Source: an uncultured Chitinophagaceae bacterium (GTDB lineage: Bacteria > Bacteroidota > Bacteroidia > Chitinophagales > Chitinophagaceae). Taken from it: a stretch of DNA of 33,824 nucleotides. Where the stretch lies: the NCBI GenBank assembly GCA_937900675.1, contig CALCEA010000055.1, forward strand, positions 1 to 33,824. The letters are read 5' to 3'. Made by a program: the position numbers and the translations under genes. How positions within the stretch are numbered: position 1 is the stretch's first letter; the number at the start of each line of letters is the position of its first letter. This document shows, piece after piece, positions 32,061-33,824 of this stretch. The notes below the pieces were generated by a model that saw nothing but the letters and a program-made list of their open reading frames with translations, was not told the DNA's origin and did not search any database.

Positions 32061-32480
32061 ATGTTATCAAAAAAAACACAATACGCATTGCAAGCCTTGA
32101 GCTATATGGCTGAACAAAATACGGAATCCCCTATTTTGATTGCGGATATTGCTGCTCAAAAAAATATTCCTTTAAAGTTTTTAGAGAACATTCTTTTAGA
32201 ATTAAAGAAAGCTGGTTTTTTAGAAAGCAAGAAAGGTAAACATGGAGGATATTTCTTTGCCATCCCTCCTAATAAGATTAAACTATCTGGTATTTTCAGA
32301 ACCATCGAAGGACCCATAGCATTACTGCCTTGCGTGAGTTTGAATTTTTATGAAAAGTGTAGTGATTGTAATGAAAAGAAATGCGGTATCAATAAAGTCA
32401 TGGCGGAAGTAAGAGATTATACTTTGTCCGTTTTGGATAAAAGAACTGTTGCAGACCTGGCTTACAAGAAAGTAAAATAA
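32061..32480 (+). CDS. Rrf2-family transcriptional regulator with cysteine cluster
   Basis: This 139-residue protein has the Rrf2 winged helix (residues 1-75): LSKKTQYALQALSYMA, NIPLKFLENILLELKKAGFL, then KKGKHGGYFFA as the wing. A cysteine-bearing segment follows, with Cys91, Cys100, Cys103 and Cys108 (LPCVSLNFYEKCSDCNEKKC). IscR and NsrR use three cysteines in this region to bind an Fe-S cluster. The spacing here differs, so cluster binding is likely but the type is unknown. It could sense iron-sulphur status, NO or redox. The target genes are not evident. It lies 9 nt after dapB and 33 nt before a putative outer-membrane protein gene. Confidence 0.9.
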   Translation: MLSKKTQYALQALSYMAEQNTESPILIADIAAQKNIPLKFLENILLELKKAGFLESKKGKHGGYFFAIPPNKIKLSGIFRTIEGPIALLPCVSLNFYEKCSDCNEKKCGINKVMAEVRDYTLSVLDKRTVADLAYKKVK

Positions 32481-32513
32481 CTTTATATCCAATACACTTC
32501 AAAAAATACAATC

Positions 32514-33293
32514 ATGAAGAAAATAATTATTGCCTTACTCATATTTTTGAGTATTAATACGAATGCTCAAAAACTTATTGGTGGAAATAATATTGTAAAA
32601 TCAAATTTGTCTGCAGATGCCTTGCAAAACTATAATATTACATTCGAAAGAAGTTTAAACCATTTTATGAGTATTTCGGCTAGTTACTCTACTATGCCGA
32701 AAAGAAATATTCCATTGCAATCTTTAGCAAAAAAATTTTTTGATAATTCCAATATCAATTTTGACAATTTTAAAATTGCCAACAACGCAGTCACATTTGA
32801 ATCAAGATTTTACTTAGGATTACAAAAAATGTCGGGTATTTATATTGCCCCATATGCAAGATTTGGCAATATGGAATTAGACGTACCCATCAATTATAAA
32901 TACACTTATACACCAGCCCCTGTTAATGGAATTACGCTACCTTCTCAAACAGTATCGACATCTGCAAATTTAAACGGCACTATTCGTTCTCAAAGTATAG
33001 GTGCTTATTTTGGTTTACAATACCAGTTATTAACTAAACTAGTATTGGATTTTTGGATAATTGGCGGACATTATGGAAGTTCTAATGGAAAACTAGAAGC
33101 TGGTTTGCCATCAAATACTCCTACATATATTTCGACTCCCGCTTTAAATGCTTTAAAATTGGCTATTGATCAAACCAAAACTAATCCATACAAATTAAGT
33201 ACTTCTATATCAGGAAATAGTATTATAACTGACACCGAAGGACCTTGGGCAGGAATTAGAGGTGCTGGACTTACACTGGGTTTAAGATTTTAG
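32514..33293 (+). CDS. Putative outer-membrane protein, function unknown
   Basis: The 259-residue protein has a signal peptide (MKKIIIALLIFLSINTNAQ). The remainder has alternating strand patterns (NYNITFERSLNHFMSISASY, NNAVTFESRFYLGLQ, MSGIYIAPYARFGNMELDVP, RSQSIGAYFGLQYQLLTKLV, LDFWIIGGHYG) and ends GIRGAGLTLGLRF, with a terminal aromatic. This suggests a beta-barrel with long loops of low complexity (the TPAPVNGITLPSQTVSTSAN region). A DUF3575-like group is possible, but I do not recognise the family for certain. It sits between rrf2 and kdsA and could be part of either unit. Confidence 0.75.
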   Translation: MKKIIIALLIFLSINTNAQKLIGGNNIVKSNLSADALQNYNITFERSLNHFMSISASYSTMPKRNIPLQSLAKKFFDNSNINFDNFKIANNAVTFESRFYLGLQKMSGIYIAPYARFGNMELDVPINYKYTYTPAPVNGITLPSQTVSTSANLNGTIRSQSIGAYFGLQYQLLTKLVLDFWIIGGHYGSSNGKLEAGLPSNTPTYISTPALNALKLAIDQTKTNPYKLSTSISGNSIITDTEGPWAGIRGAGLTLGLRF

Positions 33294-33304
33294 GCTTTAT
33301 TGTG

Positions 33305-33312
33305 TACCTTTG
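33305..33312 (+). promoter_or_regulatory. Possible -7 element for kdsA
   Basis: TACCTTTG matches TAnnTTTG exactly and ends 19 nt before the kdsA ATG at 33332. The -33 region (around 33281-33284, TTTA) is poor. Confidence 0.4.
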
Positions 33313-33331
33313 AAGCCGAAAAACAAATAGC

Positions 33332-33824
33332 ATGATTCCTTCTTATTTACAAGATCATTTCAAGACTCAAACTTACGATGCCAATCAATTCTTTTTAATC
33401 GCTGGACCTTGTGTGGTGGAAAGCGAAGAATTAGTGATGGAAATTGGAGAAAGAGTTTCTACCATTTGTAAGAACTTAGGAATTGCTTATGTATTTAAGG
33501 CAAGTTATAGAAAAGCCAATAGAACAAGTGCCAATTCATTTACTGGGATTGGAGATGACAATGGATTATCATTAATCAAAAAAGTAGGACAAACTTTTAA
33601 TTTACCTACTACTTCAGATATTCATGCGCATGATGAAGCAGCCATGGCAGCTGAGTTTATCGATATTTTACAAATTCCTGCATTCTTATGTAGACAAACC
33701 GATTTATTGGTAGCTGCTGCAGCCACTGGTAAAATCGTGAATGTAAAGAAAGGTCAATTCCTTAGTGGTGCATCCATGAAATTTGCAGTAGACAAAATCA
33801 GATTGGCAGGTAATGAAAAAATAA
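33332..33824 (+). CDS. kdsA: 3-deoxy-8-phosphooctulonate synthase (KDO-8-P synthase), 5' part only
   Basis: KdsA condenses PEP and arabinose 5-phosphate to KDO-8-phosphate for the LPS inner core. The visible 164 residues begin MIPSYLQDHFKTQTYDANQF. They show FLIAGPCVVESEEL, VFKASYRKANRTSANSFTG, TTSDIHAHDEA, ILQIPAFLCRQTDLLVAAA and VNVKKGQFLSGASMK, all diagnostic of KdsA over the related DAHP synthase. The frame runs off the end of the window, so about 100-110 residues are missing. It has its own -7-like promoter at 33305 and probably starts a new transcription unit. Its presence indicates a Gram-negative envelope. Confidence 0.95.
   Translation, partial: MIPSYLQDHFKTQTYDANQFFLIAGPCVVESEELVMEIGERVSTICKNLGIAYVFKASYRKANRTSANSFTGIGDDNGLSLIKKVGQTFNLPTTSDIHAHDEAAMAAEFIDILQIPAFLCRQTDLLVAAAATGKIVNVKKGQFLSGASMKFAVDKIRLAGNEKI

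Overview
The window looks like a chromosomal segment of a low-GC member of the Bacteroidota, most likely a Chitinophagaceae-type bacterium. The reasons are: fused HisB and HisIE proteins; promoter-like TAnnTTTG (-7) elements; weak or absent Shine-Dalgarno sequences; family-typical proteins (DUF5683 next to parAB, a DUF4954-type protein, PorT-like barrels, a PQQ-type sugar dehydrogenase paired with a c-type cytochrome); and very tight gene packing. The genus cannot be fixed from the sequence alone. I see no phage, IS, CRISPR, rRNA or tRNA. No gene-free stretch exceeds 300 bases, and the two longest gaps (8973-9203 and 15236-15473) both hold regulatory leaders.

Region 1 (1-15235, all minus strand) is a mixed histidine-tryptophan supra-operon. 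Read in the direction of transcription it runs hisG-hisD-hisC, then a PQQ-type sugar dehydrogenase and a cytochrome c, then hisB, a trp leader, trpE-G-D-C-F-B-A, and hisH-hisA-hisF-hisIE (cut by the window edge). All ten his activities from PRPP to histidine and all seven trp activities from chorismate to tryptophan are present. Gaps are 1-26 nt or overlaps, except before trpE.

The most notable content is two classical ribosome-mediated attenuators that sit outside the obvious ORFs. Upstream of hisG is a 16-codon leader peptide (MNLNNHIHHHHMLSKG, five His codons), followed by a 12-bp hairpin whose 5' arm can pair instead with sequence at the leader stop codon. Upstream of trpE is an 18-codon leader peptide (MKTINNFWWWHTNSVGVL, three consecutive Trp codons), followed by a 12-bp GC-rich hairpin with a T-run and an 8-nt antiterminator segment inside the leader ORF. 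In both, a good Bacteroidota -7 promoter element ends only 4-7 nt before the leader ATG, so the leader mRNAs may be nearly leaderless. Because trpA and hisH are 3 nt apart, the last four his genes lie downstream of the tryptophan attenuator, which would couple the two pathways.

Region 2 (15474-33824, mostly plus strand) is ordinary core genome. It contains a GH16 beta-glucanase-like lipoprotein with a secreted lactonase; a small SET protein (minus); the Mg2+ transporter MgtE; a GNAT acetyltransferase (minus); GlmS; a DEAD-box helicase; a secreted amidase; a DUF4954-like beta-helix protein; an outer-membrane barrel and a membrane metallophosphoesterase (both minus); then parA-parB-DUF5683-dapB-rrf2, a putative outer-membrane protein, and the 5' part of kdsA. 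Three convergent gene pairs overlap at their stop codons.
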